Below the pieces are notes generated by a model. That model worked only from the letters and a program-made list of their open reading frames with translations. It was not told the origin of the DNA and did no database searches. A DNA stretch of 51,128 nt from an uncultured Oscillospiraceae bacterium (GTDB lineage Bacteria; Bacillota; Clostridia; Oscillospirales; Oscillospiraceae), in NCBI GenBank assembly GCA_944387075.1, contig CALXDO010000018.1, positions 1-51,128 on the forward strand, in the 5' to 3' direction. The stretch's first letter is position 1. Each line of letters starts with the position of its first letter. Below, piece by piece: positions 15,759 to 25,126 of this stretch. The translations under genes were made by a program, and so were the position numbers.

Positions 15759-17747
15759 TTAAAACTCCAAGTTGTAGCTTTCCACCGTCTCTCCGTTAAT
15801 GGAGATGGTGACTCGCTTGGTGGTGCCGGGGTTTTGGGTCACCTCACGGGAAAAGTCGCCTTGCTCGTCCGCATTCCAGGACCCATCAAACACCGTGGTG
15901 GAGCCCAACGTCACCTTCAACGTGATAATTCCGGTATAATCACTCAAATCCACGGTGATAGTCTTCTTCACCGGAGCATCTGTGGCAACCACCGGTGGAT
16001 TGGTCACAGGGGGTTGGGTAGCCTCTGGGCCCTTGCTGACCTGAAAATCAATCACCGTTCCTGGGTCCACCTGCGTGTCCTTTGCAATGCTCTGCCAAAT
16101 CACACGGCCCTTGGCATAGTCATCGCTGTAGTATTCCTTAACGCTGCCAACCTTTAGCCCAAGCAGGTCCAACTGAGCCTGCACCTGTTCCAAACTCAGA
16201 CCCACATAGTTTCCAACAGGCACCTTTGATACCTCTTTGCCCTTGCTGATGACGATGGTCACCTCATCCCCCTTTTCCAGGATGGTTCCCTTGGTGGGAG
16301 TGTAGGAGATGACATATCCCTGGTCAATGGTGGGAGAGTACTCATATTTCTGCTCCACCTTCAGCTCCATGTCATCCTGCAACAGAGAGAGGGCCTTACT
16401 GGCCTCCCACCCGGTGACATCCACCATGGTTTTTTCCTCTTCTCCACTGCTGATGTTGACTTTGATGATGGTCTTTCCATCCTTGACCTTGGTATCCGCC
16501 TCTGGGTTTTGCTGGCAGATCTTCCCTTTTTCATAGTCCTCACTGAATATGGTTTCCCCAATTTCTAACTGGAAATCTCCCAGAATAGATGGGTCTTTTT
16601 CCAGTTCTTCCACCGTATACCCCAGCAGTTCGGGTACGGTATACTCCTTAGCCGGGGCAAAAATGGAACTCTTGATAAAATTAACGAGGAAAATGACAAT
16701 TCCGATTACAAATAACAGAATAGCCGCCACTGCAATAGCAATGGGGGGGGGATTGAACCGGCGGCGTGGCTTATGCTCTCCCTGTTCCTCCTCATCGTCC
16801 AGGTATTCGTCCTCTTCTGTATCACTGCTGTGTGCCATCTCGCGCACATCGTGGGTGGGGATAATCCGAGTTGGCTCTTCTATCTCATCCACACGAATGG
16901 TGTCTGAAGGGATAGCTTGCGGATCCTCCTGGAACTTCTGAATGGCATCCAGCATCTCCTGGGCCGATGCGTACCGATGGTTTGGATTTGGCGCCATGGC
17001 CTTCATCACAATGGCTTCCAGGCCGACCGGAATCTCAGGGTTCAATTCCCGCGGTTGAATGGGGACGGAATTGATGTGCTGAATGGCAACTGAAACCGGT
17101 GTCTCCCCTTCGAAGGGCAAACGACCAGTCAGCATTTCATAGAGCATGACCCCCACAGAATACAGGTCAGACCGTCCGTCAATGATGCTTCCCTTGGCCT
17201 GCTCTGGGGAGATATAGTGCACGGAACCCAAAGCTTCCTGGGTCAAGGTAGCTTGGGAACTGGTCAGTCGTGCAATTCCAAAGTCCGCCACTTTAATACT
17301 TCCATCCCGAAGTACCAAAATGTTATGGGGCTTAATATCACGATGAATGATTCCTCGGCTGTGGGCATGATCCAAGGCCCGCAAAACCTGGGATACAAAA
17401 TGCAGTGCCTCCTGCCACTTCAACGGCGTACCTCTCTTTTGCATATACTGCTTTAAGGTCATTCCGTCTATCAATTCCATGACAATGTAATTTAGACCGT
17501 CACTTTGACAAACGTCGTATACCCCAACAATATTCACATGAGACAGCATGGCAACAGCCTGAGATTCCGCCTGAAAGCGCCGCCGAAAGTCTGCATCATT
17601 GGCCAATTCCGGCTTGAGTATTTTTATGGCTACCAGTCGGTTGAGCCGATGACATCGGGCTTTATACACCACGGCCATTCCGCCAACGCCAATACGCTCT
17701 AAAATCTCATAGCGATTATCGAGCATTTTACCTATGTATTGATCCAT
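15759..17747 (-). CDS. prkC: PASTA-domain Ser/Thr protein kinase
   Basis: A 662-aa membrane kinase that senses cell-wall fragments. Kinase domain about 13-270: G-V-G-G-M-A-V-V-Y (P-loop), K42 in V-A-I-K, H-R-D at 135-137, D-F-G at 155-157 and a Thr-rich activation loop. An acidic linker (310-325) leads to one transmembrane helix (about 335-357) and then three extracellular PASTA repeats (about 369-570). A Pro-rich spacer and a further beta-rich domain of about 80 residues end the protein; this last part is not typical of PrkC. It lies 25 bp downstream of its partner phosphatase and just before rsgA. Confidence 0.95.
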   Translation of the reverse strand: MDQYIGKMLDNRYEILERIGVGGMAVVYKARCHRLNRLVAIKILKPELANDADFRRRFQAESQAVAMLSHVNIVGVYDVCQSDGLNYIVMELIDGMTLKQYMQKRGTPLKWQEALHFVSQVLRALDHAHSRGIIHRDIKPHNILVLRDGSIKVADFGIARLTSSQATLTQEALGSVHYISPEQAKGSIIDGRSDLYSVGVMLYEMLTGRLPFEGETPVSVAIQHINSVPIQPRELNPEIPVGLEAIVMKAMAPNPNHRYASAQEMLDAIQKFQEDPQAIPSDTIRVDEIEEPTRIIPTHDVREMAHSSDTEEDEYLDDEEEQGEHKPRRRFNPPPIAIAVAAILLFVIGIVIFLVNFIKSSIFAPAKEYTVPELLGYTVEELEKDPSILGDFQLEIGETIFSEDYEKGKICQQNPEADTKVKDGKTIIKVNISSGEEEKTMVDVTGWEASKALSLLQDDMELKVEQKYEYSPTIDQGYVISYTPTKGTILEKGDEVTIVISKGKEVSKVPVGNYVGLSLEQVQAQLDLLGLKVGSVKEYYSDDYAKGRVIWQSIAKDTQVDPGTVIDFQVSKGPEATQPPVTNPPVVATDAPVKKTITVDLSDYTGIITLKVTLGSTTVFDGSWNADEQGDFSREVTQNPGTTKRVTISINGETVESYNLEF

Positions 17748-17772
17748 GGTAAATGTTCCTCCTCGTTGTGGT

Positions 17773-18510
17773 TCACAGCTGTGCCATCACGATGGTCACA
17801 TTATCCGGAGCGCCCTGCTCCAGTGTCATGCGCATCATGCTGCGGCATCGCTCCTCCAGTGGTAGCGGTTCCAGCGCCAGCTGAAGCAGTGCCTCATCGG
17901 CCAGTACATTGGAAAGCCCGTCACTACACAGCAGCAACGCATCCCCTGCCTGCAGCACAACATGATAACAATCCGCCAACACTTCACGATCCACGCCGAG
18001 TGCGCGGGTAATCAAATTTTTCTTGGGGTGATTGCGCGCTTCTTCCTGGGAAATCTCCCCACGACTCACCAACAGCTGCACCAGAGAATGGTCATTGGTT
18101 ACTTGGTGAATGGCGTTGTCATGAATGTGATAACATCGACTATCTCCCACATTGATCACATAGGCATCCTGATCCACCAGCAATGCCGCTACCAGCGTGG
18201 TTCCCATGCCATAGTACTGCTCTTCCGAGCGGGAGAGCTGGTGCACTTGGGTGTTGGCGTGGAGGCAAGCGTTCCGAAGCACTTGAGCACAATCCCGCTC
18301 CCCTTGGGGTACTGCCTCCCGGCACAACTCCTCCACAGCCGCAGCAAAGGTTTCCACTGCCACAGCACTGGCCACGTTGCCCGCCCGTGCACCACCCATA
18401 CCGTCACACACAACGGCAACTGCCACATGCTCTCTCAGATGACGTACCGTATAACTATCCTGGTTTTCACTGCGAACCTCACCAACGTCTGTCATTCCAA
18501 ATATATTCAT
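17773..18510 (-). CDS. prpC: PP2C-family protein phosphatase
   Basis: A 245-aa metal-dependent Ser/Thr phosphatase that reverses phosphorylation by the neighbouring PASTA kinase. The PPM metal Asp residues lie in V-C-D-G-M-G-G (about 35), N-V-G-D-S-R (about 117), L-C-S-D-G-L-S-N (about 190) and G-A-P-D-N-V-T near the end. R-S-E-N-Q-D-S at about 13-19 is the usual first motif. It overlaps rlmN by four bases. Confidence 0.96.
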   Translation of the reverse strand: MNIFGMTDVGEVRSENQDSYTVRHLREHVAVAVVCDGMGGARAGNVASAVAVETFAAAVEELCREAVPQGERDCAQVLRNACLHANTQVHQLSRSEEQYYGMGTTLVAALLVDQDAYVINVGDSRCYHIHDNAIHQVTNDHSLVQLLVSRGEISQEEARNHPKKNLITRALGVDREVLADCYHVVLQAGDALLLCSDGLSNVLADEALLQLALEPLPLEERCRSMMRMTLEQGAPDNVTIVMAQL

Positions 18511-19559
18511 AGAGCTTCGTCCTTTCCGGGATGGAGCTGATCCTGTTTCATCTGTTTACGGCGCAGCTGACCGCAAGATGCGTCAATATCACTGCCCAGC
18601 TTGCGACGCACCGTAGCCGTAATTCCCTGAGCCTCCAGTCGCTGCTGAAACTGCCGAACCCGTCGACTGGGCTTCAAGGGAGACTCTTCCACATGGTTGA
18701 GGGGAATCAAATTGACGTGTCCAGGCTGCCCCTTTAACCGTTTGACCAACAAATCTGCTTGAGCGTCGCTATCGTTTATCCCGTCAATCATGGCATACTC
18801 ATAGGAGATCCGACGACCGGTCTGCTCGAAGTAACGACGACAAGTGTCCATGAGTAAATCCACTCCCACGGCCCGATTGACCGGCATAAGGCGGGAGCGG
18901 GTCTCATCATCTGGAGCATGGAGAGAAACGCTTAGCGTTAATTGTAACCCCAACTGGGCCAGTTTGTCAATTTTCTTTACCAAGCCACAGGTGGACAAAG
19001 AAATATGGCGCATACCGATGTTCACGCCATCGGGATAGTTGACCAGATTCAAAAACTTCGTGACGTTGTCAAAATTGTCCAATGGCTCGCCAATTCCCAT
19101 CATCACAATGTTGGAAATCTCTGCTCCACTGTCCAGCTGTGTGAAAATGACCTGATCCAGAATCTCACTGGGCTCCAGGTCCCTCACCTTCCCTCCCAGG
19201 GTAGAAGCGCAGAACACACATCCCATGTTGCACCCTACCTGACAGGATACACACACAGTATTCCCATGCTGATAGCGCATGAGAACCGTCTCCACGCAGT
19301 TTCCATCCCGCAGTCTCCACAGATACTTGATGGTACCGTCCAGTGCAGACTGCTGCTTGCGCTCCACCGTAGGTACCGTGATATAGCTTTGAGTCCGGAG
19401 CGTCTCCCGCAGCGTCTTGGGAAGATTGGTCATCTCATCAAAGGAGGTTACCCCACGGTGAAGCCATTGAAAGATCTGTTTGGCCCGAAAACTGGGCTGG
19501 CCCAGTTCTTTTAGCCACGCCCCTAATTCCTCCGGGAGCATGGATTTGATGTCAAGCAT
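18507..19559 (-). CDS. rlmN: dual-specificity rRNA/tRNA adenine-C2 methyltransferase RlmN
   Basis: A radical-SAM enzyme that methylates A2503 of 23S rRNA and A37 of some tRNAs. The 350-aa protein has the radical SAM motif C-Q-V-G-C-N-M-G-C (C-x3-C-x2-C, about 107-114), the G-I-G-E-P-L motif at about 158, and a C-terminal Cys close to the end (D-A-S-C-G-Q-L-R). The ATG is preceded by AGGAGG. It lies between rsmB and the phosphatase, as in Bacillus. Confidence 0.97.
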   Translation of the reverse strand: MLDIKSMLPEELGAWLKELGQPSFRAKQIFQWLHRGVTSFDEMTNLPKTLRETLRTQSYITVPTVERKQQSALDGTIKYLWRLRDGNCVETVLMRYQHGNTVCVSCQVGCNMGCVFCASTLGGKVRDLEPSEILDQVIFTQLDSGAEISNIVMMGIGEPLDNFDNVTKFLNLVNYPDGVNIGMRHISLSTCGLVKKIDKLAQLGLQLTLSVSLHAPDDETRSRLMPVNRAVGVDLLMDTCRRYFEQTGRRISYEYAMIDGINDSDAQADLLVKRLKGQPGHVNLIPLNHVEESPLKPSRRVRQFQQRLEAQGITATVRRKLGSDIDASCGQLRRKQMKQDQLHPGKDEAL

Positions 19560-19562
19560 GGT

Positions 19563-20888
19563 CTAAGCCTCCTTTTTGCGCAGGCGGGCCACAAAAAACC
19601 CATCTGTATGGTGAATATGCGGCCAGAAGGTCATCATCCCTTCCTGTTGGCCAAAATGGGGCAATTCAAATGTCTCCAGAACAAATTCCGGGTGTTGGTG
19701 CAGAAACCAAGCCACTACATCCTGGTTTTCCTTGGATCTCAGTGTGCAGGTTGCATAGATCATAGTGCCGCCAGGCCGCACATACGCCGCACAGTTGTCC
19801 ACAATCTCCCGCTGTACCTTGGGCAACCCATCCAGAGGTTTGGGATCTTTGTAGCGTATATCCGGCTTTTTCCGAATAATTCCCAACCCGGAGCACGGTA
19901 CATCCACCAAAACAGCGTCGAATCCGTCCACCCAGTCTTCCCTGCGCTGTGCTGCACTTTGCAGCTGCGCTTCCATCATCGTCAAACCTAGGCGACTGAC
20001 TCCGGCTTGCAGCAGTTTGATTTTATGCGGGTGGATGTCACAGGAGATGATTTCTCCTTGATTGTTCATATCCACCCCAGCGGCAAACGACTTTCCACCT
20101 GGAGCCGCGCAGCAGTCCAACACCCGTTGGCCCGGCTTCACCTGGGCAGCTGTGACTGCCAGACGGGCAGCGGCATCCTGAATATAAAAATACCCTTTTT
20201 GATAGGCACTCAAACGCTCCAAATCCCCGGTACCACTCAAAAACAGGCACCTTGGAAGCCACGGATGGGGAGTGACCTCCACCCCGTCCCGCTCCAGTTC
20301 CTCCGTTGCCTGCTCCACCGAGCACAGACAGGTATTCACTTGAGCCGTGGTAGGGGGCTGAGAATTGTCAGCCTCCAGCCACGCCCGCACCCCATCCATA
20401 CCCAGTACCTGGGCGAACTCTTCCACCAGCCACCTGGGGTGACTGGTTTGGATGGAGAGTGTTTCCAAGGTATCCCGCCCCTGGGGCGCAGGCAACGGCA
20501 TATCTCGCAGGATGCCCCGCAGAACTCCGTTGACCATCCCGGCAGCTCTTGGGTTGCGGCAGTGCTTTTTGGTCAGCTGAACCCCTTCATTCACCGCTGC
20601 ACTGGGGGGAATCTTGTCCATATAGAGAATTTGGTAGAGAGAGAGGCGCAAAATGGACAGCACCTTCGGCTCCAGCTTCTGCAAGCCCCCGGTACAGCGG
20701 CGCTCCAGATACCAGTCCAGCGTCATCCTGGTCTGCAACACGCCAAAGCACAGCCGGGTGGCCAGAGCGGCATCCCGGCGATCCAGGGCACTCTCCTTTA
20801 GAACCCGCTTCAAATGTCCTTCCGACCAGGCTCCTTGGCGATCACAGGCCGTCAAGGTCAGCATTGCCGCTTCTCTGGCAGAACCCAT
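19563..20888 (-). CDS. rsmB: 16S rRNA (cytosine967-C5)-methyltransferase RsmB
   Basis: A 441-aa SAM methyltransferase with an N-terminal NusB-like RNA-binding domain (about 1-130) and a C-terminal Rossmann domain. Seen are D-C-C-A-A-P-G-G-K (SAM motif), D-V-P-C-S-G-L-G (catalytic Cys region) and Y-A-T-C-T-L (nucleophile Cys). The start at 20888 has GGAGG seven bases upstream; an in-frame ATG at 20906 lies before that site and is less likely. It is 14 bp downstream of fmt. Confidence 0.96.
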   Translation of the reverse strand: MGSAREAAMLTLTACDRQGAWSEGHLKRVLKESALDRRDAALATRLCFGVLQTRMTLDWYLERRCTGGLQKLEPKVLSILRLSLYQILYMDKIPPSAAVNEGVQLTKKHCRNPRAAGMVNGVLRGILRDMPLPAPQGRDTLETLSIQTSHPRWLVEEFAQVLGMDGVRAWLEADNSQPPTTAQVNTCLCSVEQATEELERDGVEVTPHPWLPRCLFLSGTGDLERLSAYQKGYFYIQDAAARLAVTAAQVKPGQRVLDCCAAPGGKSFAAGVDMNNQGEIISCDIHPHKIKLLQAGVSRLGLTMMEAQLQSAAQRREDWVDGFDAVLVDVPCSGLGIIRKKPDIRYKDPKPLDGLPKVQREIVDNCAAYVRPGGTMIYATCTLRSKENQDVVAWFLHQHPEFVLETFELPHFGQQEGMMTFWPHIHHTDGFFVARLRKKEA

Positions 20889-20902
20889 GGGCTTCCCTCC
20901 TC

Positions 20903-21832
20903 TCAAATCGTCTCATTCTCTTTCAGGGGGTGGCCAAGCAGGAACGCATGAGCCGCCATGGCCGTTTTCCCGTCGGGCTGAAGTTCCAAAATTTCCAGCA
21001 CCGTTCCCTGCCCGCAGGCCACCCACAGCCCACCCTTATCCGCTTTGACGCATGTCCCCGGTGCCTGTTTGGTGGTCTCATCCACCAAAGCAGTGCGCAC
21101 AATTTTACACCGCACTCCGTCCACCATGGCAGTCGCCGCAGGCCAGGGAGTCAGGCCACGCACTTGGTTGTGCAGCTCCAAGGCGGTATGGCTCCAATCC
21201 ATGGGAGAAAGCTCTCGGGAGAGCATGGGAGCGTAACAGGACTGGCTGTCATCCTGGGGGACCGCCACCGCAGTGCCCTGCTCCAGCTGCTCCACCACTT
21301 GAGGCAGCAGTTGCGCCCCAATCTGGGCCAGACGGTCGTGAAGCTGCTGGGCAGACTCATTGAGGTCTATGGGGGTGGACCGGCTGGCCAGCATATCTCC
21401 AGTGTCCAATCCCTCCGCCATATACATGATGGTCACTCCGGTTTCTGTTTCTCCGTTGAGAATAGCCCAATTGATGGGGGCTGCTCCCCGATACTTCGGG
21501 AGCAGAGAGGAGTGAACGTTGATGCAGCCCAGGGGGGGCAGCTGCAAAATGTCCACGGGCAAAATCTTCCCGTAGGCCGCTACCACAATGAGTTGAGGAG
21601 CCAATTCCTTCAGCTGCTCCAACGCACTGCCATCCCGTAGGGTAGCGGGCTGAAACACCGGAATCCCCACCGACTGGGCGTACTCTTTCACTGGAGGCGG
21701 GAGCAGCTTCATCCCCCGATTCTTGGGCTTATCCGGCTGGGTGAACACGCCGCACACTTCATGCCCGCACTCCACCAGCTTACGCAAAGAGGGCACCGCA
21801 AAGTTCGGGGTGCCCATAAAGACGATTCTCAT
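20903..21832 (-). CDS. fmt: methionyl-tRNA formyltransferase
   Basis: Fmt transfers a formyl group from 10-formyl-THF to initiator Met-tRNA. The 309-aa protein starts M-R-I-V-F-M-G-T-P-N-F-A-V and shows N-V-H-S-S-L-L-P-K-Y-R-G-A-A-P-I-N-W (catalytic Asn/His and S-L-L-P loop) and a later D-T-G-D-M-L with the catalytic Asp. The C-terminal OB domain is present. It overlaps def by four bases. folD, which supplies related folate intermediates, is at 34567. Confidence 0.97.
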   Translation of the reverse strand: MRIVFMGTPNFAVPSLRKLVECGHEVCGVFTQPDKPKNRGMKLLPPPVKEYAQSVGIPVFQPATLRDGSALEQLKELAPQLIVVAAYGKILPVDILQLPPLGCINVHSSLLPKYRGAAPINWAILNGETETGVTIMYMAEGLDTGDMLASRSTPIDLNESAQQLHDRLAQIGAQLLPQVVEQLEQGTAVAVPQDDSQSCYAPMLSRELSPMDWSHTALELHNQVRGLTPWPAATAMVDGVRCKIVRTALVDETTKQAPGTCVKADKGGLWVACGQGTVLEILELQPDGKTAMAAHAFLLGHPLKENETI

Positions 21833-22317
21833 GCTTCCTCGTCCTCCATGGCTTCCAATTCTTCCACTGTATACAGGAGGTCAGTGTGCTCCACAAACAG
21901 GTGTCCATCCAAGTGTTCCAACTCATGGCAGAAGCAGCGGGCCACAATCCCCTCGCCGCTGACTTCAAAAAATTCACCATTGCGGTCCTGCGCCCGTACC
22001 GTGGCATGGGCGGGACGGGTTACCACGCCGTACTTTCCAGGCACGGACAGGCAGCCCTCCAGCCCAGTCTGCTCCCCATCGGTGGCAATGATCTGTGGAT
22101 TGACCAGCTCTACCATATGGTCATCAGCGTCCAGAACCACCACCACACGGCGCAAAATGCCAATCTGAGGAGCCGCCAGGCCCACGCCGTTGGCCGAAAC
22201 CAAGGTCTCTTTCATATCATCCAACAGGTCGTGAAGTTTCTGATCAAATTTCTCCACCGGACGGCAAACTTTCTCCAGTGCAGGCTCTCCTTGGGTCAAA
22301 ATCGTTCTCAATGACAT
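21829..22317 (-). CDS. def: peptide deformylase
   Basis: A metal-dependent hydrolase that removes the N-formyl group from new proteins. The 162-aa protein has all three family motifs: G-V-G-L-A-A-P-Q-I-G (about 45), E-G-C-L-S-V-P (about 88, metal Cys) and C-H-E-L-E-H-L-D-G (about 130, H-E-x2-H). It is directly followed by fmt through a four-base overlap, a conserved def-fmt pair. GGAGG lies nine bases before the ATG. Confidence 0.98.
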   Translation of the reverse strand: MSLRTILTQGEPALEKVCRPVEKFDQKLHDLLDDMKETLVSANGVGLAAPQIGILRRVVVVLDADDHMVELVNPQIIATDGEQTGLEGCLSVPGKYGVVTRPAHATVRAQDRNGEFFEVSGEGIVARCFCHELEHLDGHLFVEHTDLLYTVEELEAMEDEEA

Positions 22318-22341
22318 AATATGTGTCCTCCTAGTAACTGA

Positions 22342-24816
22342 TTAATCCTGAGTATTCTGGTCTGCGTAGATGCAGACGTGCCGATTGGCCTTGTCCGTCT
22401 GAGCTTGTCGCACCACATGGGCGACCAATTCCCGCATCTGCCTGGTATTTTGGGTTTGTAAGGTGATCTGATAGCGATAGCGGTTATTCACCTTTACGAC
22501 CCCGGCCGGAGCGGGCCCCAACAGCCGGCACGAAACGTTTTCAAGCACCGACTGATTCAAAATCTGTTCCAAAGCCTGTCGGATGCGCATACACACACGG
22601 AGCACCTCGTGCTCCTCCTCGCTGGTGACATGGAGCACAAAAAAATCTCCAAAGGGCGGGTACTCCCGCAGCTGTCGCATGCGGATCTCCCGTTCGTAAA
22701 ATCCATCATAGTCTTGGCTGGATGCACACTGGATGACCTCGTGTTCCGGGGTGAAGGTCTGGATGATTGCGCGGCCTGTCTTGCCGCCGCGCCCCGCGCG
22801 GCCAACCACTTGGGTTAAAAGGGAGAAGGTACGCTCTCCACCTCGGTAGTCCTCTACATACAGGGTTTGGTCTGCCGCCACAGCACCTACCAGCGTCACA
22901 TTTTCAAAGTTCAGGCCCTTGGCCACCATTTGGGTACCCACCAGCACAGGAATCCGTTCCTCCCGGAACCGGGCCAGGAGTTTTCCATGCCCCTGTGCTC
23001 CGATCACCGTATCCGTATCCATGCGAAGCACTTCGATGTGGGGGAAAAGCCGATGCAGTTCCTCTTCCACTTTTTGAGTTCCAATTCCTGAAAAACTAAA
23101 TAGTCCGCCACATTCCGGGCAGTGCTGGGGCAGCGGCTGGGAATACCCGCAGTAATGACACATCAGCCGTCCATTTGCCTTGTGATAGGTCAGATGCACC
23201 GAACACCTGGGACAGGTGGGGGACTGCCCACACTCCCCACACACCACCAGATTGCTGCTGCCTCTGCGGTTGACAAACAGAATTGCCTGCTCTCCCCGGT
23301 CTATGGTCTCCTGCAAAGCATCCTGCAAAGGCTGGCTGATGACCATGCTGCGCCCTGCCTTGAGTTCCTGTCGCATATCCACCACTGTCACCTGGGGAAG
23401 CTGACGCTCATTGAACCGATGGTTCAGGGTAAAGCAATGATAGGGTCCATTGCGTGCATAATACATCGTCTCTACCGAGGGTGTCGCAGAGCCTAATAAA
23501 AGCAGAGCCGCCTCTTTTGCGCATCGAAACTTGGCCACATCTCTGGCATGATACCTTGGATTTTGTTCCGACTGGTAGGTAGGCTCTTGCTCCTCATCCA
23601 ACACCAATAAAGCCAGTTTGTGCACAGGTGCGAACACGGCGGAGCGAGTTCCCACGACCACCATCGCTTTCCCATCCCGGACCCGCTTCCACTCGTCGTA
23701 CCGTTCCCCAGCGGATAGCGCGCTGTGAAGAATGGCCACCTGATCCCCAAATTGGTGGGTAAATAACTCCATCAGCTGGGGGGTCAAGGAAATTTCCGGC
23801 ACCAATACCATGGCGCCTCTTCCCTGCTCCAAAGCCATATGAATCAGCCGGATGTATACCTGAGTTTTCCCACTTCCGGTCACCCCATAGAGCAGCGCCG
23901 CAGAGGCTGTCTGAGTCTGGATCAGAGCCCACAGCCCATCCACTACCTGCTGTTGCTGCTCATTGAGAACAACTGGGGCAGAGGGTTGGCCCCTCACCGA
24001 TGTGGAAACCGGACGCCGATAGACCTCTTGCTTACACAAAGATAGGATGCCCTGTTTCTCCAGCGAACGCAAGGTAGACATGGACGCTCCCGTAAAATAG
24101 CACAGTTCCTTGGCGGAAACCTCGCCCATTTCTCCTAGCACCTTCACCACCTGGTACTGCAGCGGAGCCCGTTTCTTCCGCCCTGTCACTTGTGCCAATG
24201 CCTCTTCCGGCTCCACGGACAACGAAACCCGTTGTTCCATCTTATCCTTGACCCCGGGGATTCCATCGGCTTTGCGCACGATCACACCTGCCTGCGCAAA
24301 ATAGCGCAGTGCAGGCCATGGATCCGAGGCTCCAAACCCCTGTTGAATTTCTGTGAGCTCCGCTGTCCCAGCATGCGCACACAAAATATCTATCAGGAGC
24401 ACAAATGATTTGTTTTCTCCGGCCAGGTGGTACAACACCTCCCGATCTACGCCTTGCGCTACGCTCCATGTTTCCTTGAGCGAATACCAAAGTCCCGCAG
24501 GCAGCATCACCCGAACGGCTTCGTAAACGGTACAAAAATAGTGTTCCCGCATCCAAAGGGCCAGCTGAATTTCCCTCTGCGTCAGCACAGGCTCCCGATC
24601 CAATACCGTCTGAATCGGCTTTAAGTGGGCCACGTCCTCCTGCTCTCCCAAGGCAAGTACAATTCCGTCACTCAGACGATTTCCTCTGCCAAAGGGAACT
24701 GCCACACGGACTCCCACCTTCACACGCTCCGCCATTTGGTTTGGAACCTGATAGTCAAAAGGTCGATCAATGGAGTAGACGGCCGCCGCTACTGCTATTT
24801 TTGCTGTTTGTGACAA
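22342..24816 (-). CDS. priA: primosomal replication-restart helicase PriA
   Basis: PriA reloads the replicative helicase at stalled forks. The 824-aa protein has an N-terminal DNA-binding domain, a Walker A motif G-V-T-G-S-G-K-T, a D-E-E-Q box, and a zinc-binding region with four C-x2-C pairs around residues 530-570. Helicase motifs V-G-T-Q-M-V-A-K-G and Q-V-V-G-R-A-G-R follow. The start is TTG at 24816, seven bases after GGAGG. In Bacillus coaBC lies between rpoZ and priA; here it does not. Confidence 0.97.
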   Translation of the reverse strand: MSQTAKIAVAAAVYSIDRPFDYQVPNQMAERVKVGVRVAVPFGRGNRLSDGIVLALGEQEDVAHLKPIQTVLDREPVLTQREIQLALWMREHYFCTVYEAVRVMLPAGLWYSLKETWSVAQGVDREVLYHLAGENKSFVLLIDILCAHAGTAELTEIQQGFGASDPWPALRYFAQAGVIVRKADGIPGVKDKMEQRVSLSVEPEEALAQVTGRKKRAPLQYQVVKVLGEMGEVSAKELCYFTGASMSTLRSLEKQGILSLCKQEVYRRPVSTSVRGQPSAPVVLNEQQQQVVDGLWALIQTQTASAALLYGVTGSGKTQVYIRLIHMALEQGRGAMVLVPEISLTPQLMELFTHQFGDQVAILHSALSAGERYDEWKRVRDGKAMVVVGTRSAVFAPVHKLALLVLDEEQEPTYQSEQNPRYHARDVAKFRCAKEAALLLLGSATPSVETMYYARNGPYHCFTLNHRFNERQLPQVTVVDMRQELKAGRSMVISQPLQDALQETIDRGEQAILFVNRRGSSNLVVCGECGQSPTCPRCSVHLTYHKANGRLMCHYCGYSQPLPQHCPECGGLFSFSGIGTQKVEEELHRLFPHIEVLRMDTDTVIGAQGHGKLLARFREERIPVLVGTQMVAKGLNFENVTLVGAVAADQTLYVEDYRGGERTFSLLTQVVGRAGRGGKTGRAIIQTFTPEHEVIQCASSQDYDGFYEREIRMRQLREYPPFGDFFVLHVTSEEEHEVLRVCMRIRQALEQILNQSVLENVSCRLLGPAPAGVVKVNNRYRYQITLQTQNTRQMRELVAHVVRQAQTDKANRHVCIYADQNTQD

Positions 24817-24838
24817 GCCGCCACCTCCTTTGTACCAC

Positions 24839-24873
24839 GACAGGGCAAGCAGTGTGGAACTGCTTGCCCTGTC
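24839..24873 (-). other. strong hairpin between rpoZ and priA
   Basis: Perfect 15-bp arms (GACAGGGCAAGCAGT and complement) with a five-base loop. No T-run follows on the minus strand, so it does not look like a normal terminator. It may stabilise the mRNA end or weaken transcription into priA, or mark where coaBC was lost. Confidence 0.6.
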
Positions 24874-24898
24874 TGCGCAGGCGATCCTGTATGAAAAC

Positions 24899-25099
24899 TT
24901 ATTCCTCGGGCTCCTCCACCTTCAACTCACCACTGGCCACCTCACGCACAGCCAAGGTGACTGCCTTCTCGTTGAGCGGCACACCCGTCTTTTCTGCCTC
25001 ACTGGAAATTTCCCGGGCACGATGTGCCACCACATTGACCAACATATAACGGCTGGGAACATTCTTCAGCAAATCCTTCATAGGGGGATACAATAACAT
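24899..25099 (-). CDS. rpoZ: RNA polymerase omega subunit
   Basis: A 66-aa omega subunit that helps assemble and stabilise RNA polymerase. It starts M-L-L-Y-P-P-M-K-D-L-L, the usual clostridial form, and has R-A-R-E-I and K-A-V-T-L-A-V-R-E-V. The ATG at 25099 has AGGA nine bases upstream; a TTG nine bases earlier would touch the ribosome binding site. It lies between gmk and priA, its conserved place. Confidence 0.93.
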   Translation of the reverse strand: MLLYPPMKDLLKNVPSRYMLVNVVAHRAREISSEAEKTGVPLNEKAVTLAVREVASGELKVEEPEE

Positions 25100-25126
25100 A
25101 ACTTTCAATCCTTTCGTTTCGTTGGG

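Noticed and set aside
14823-16157. 444-codon open frame on the + strand opposite rsgA and prkC
   Set aside because: It lies wholly antisense to two well-recognised genes, has no ribosome binding site and its composition is that of a reverse-frame shadow.
24839-24873. Transcription terminator between rpoZ and priA
   Set aside because: The stem is perfect but no T-run follows on the transcribed strand and priA has no promoter of its own that I can see.
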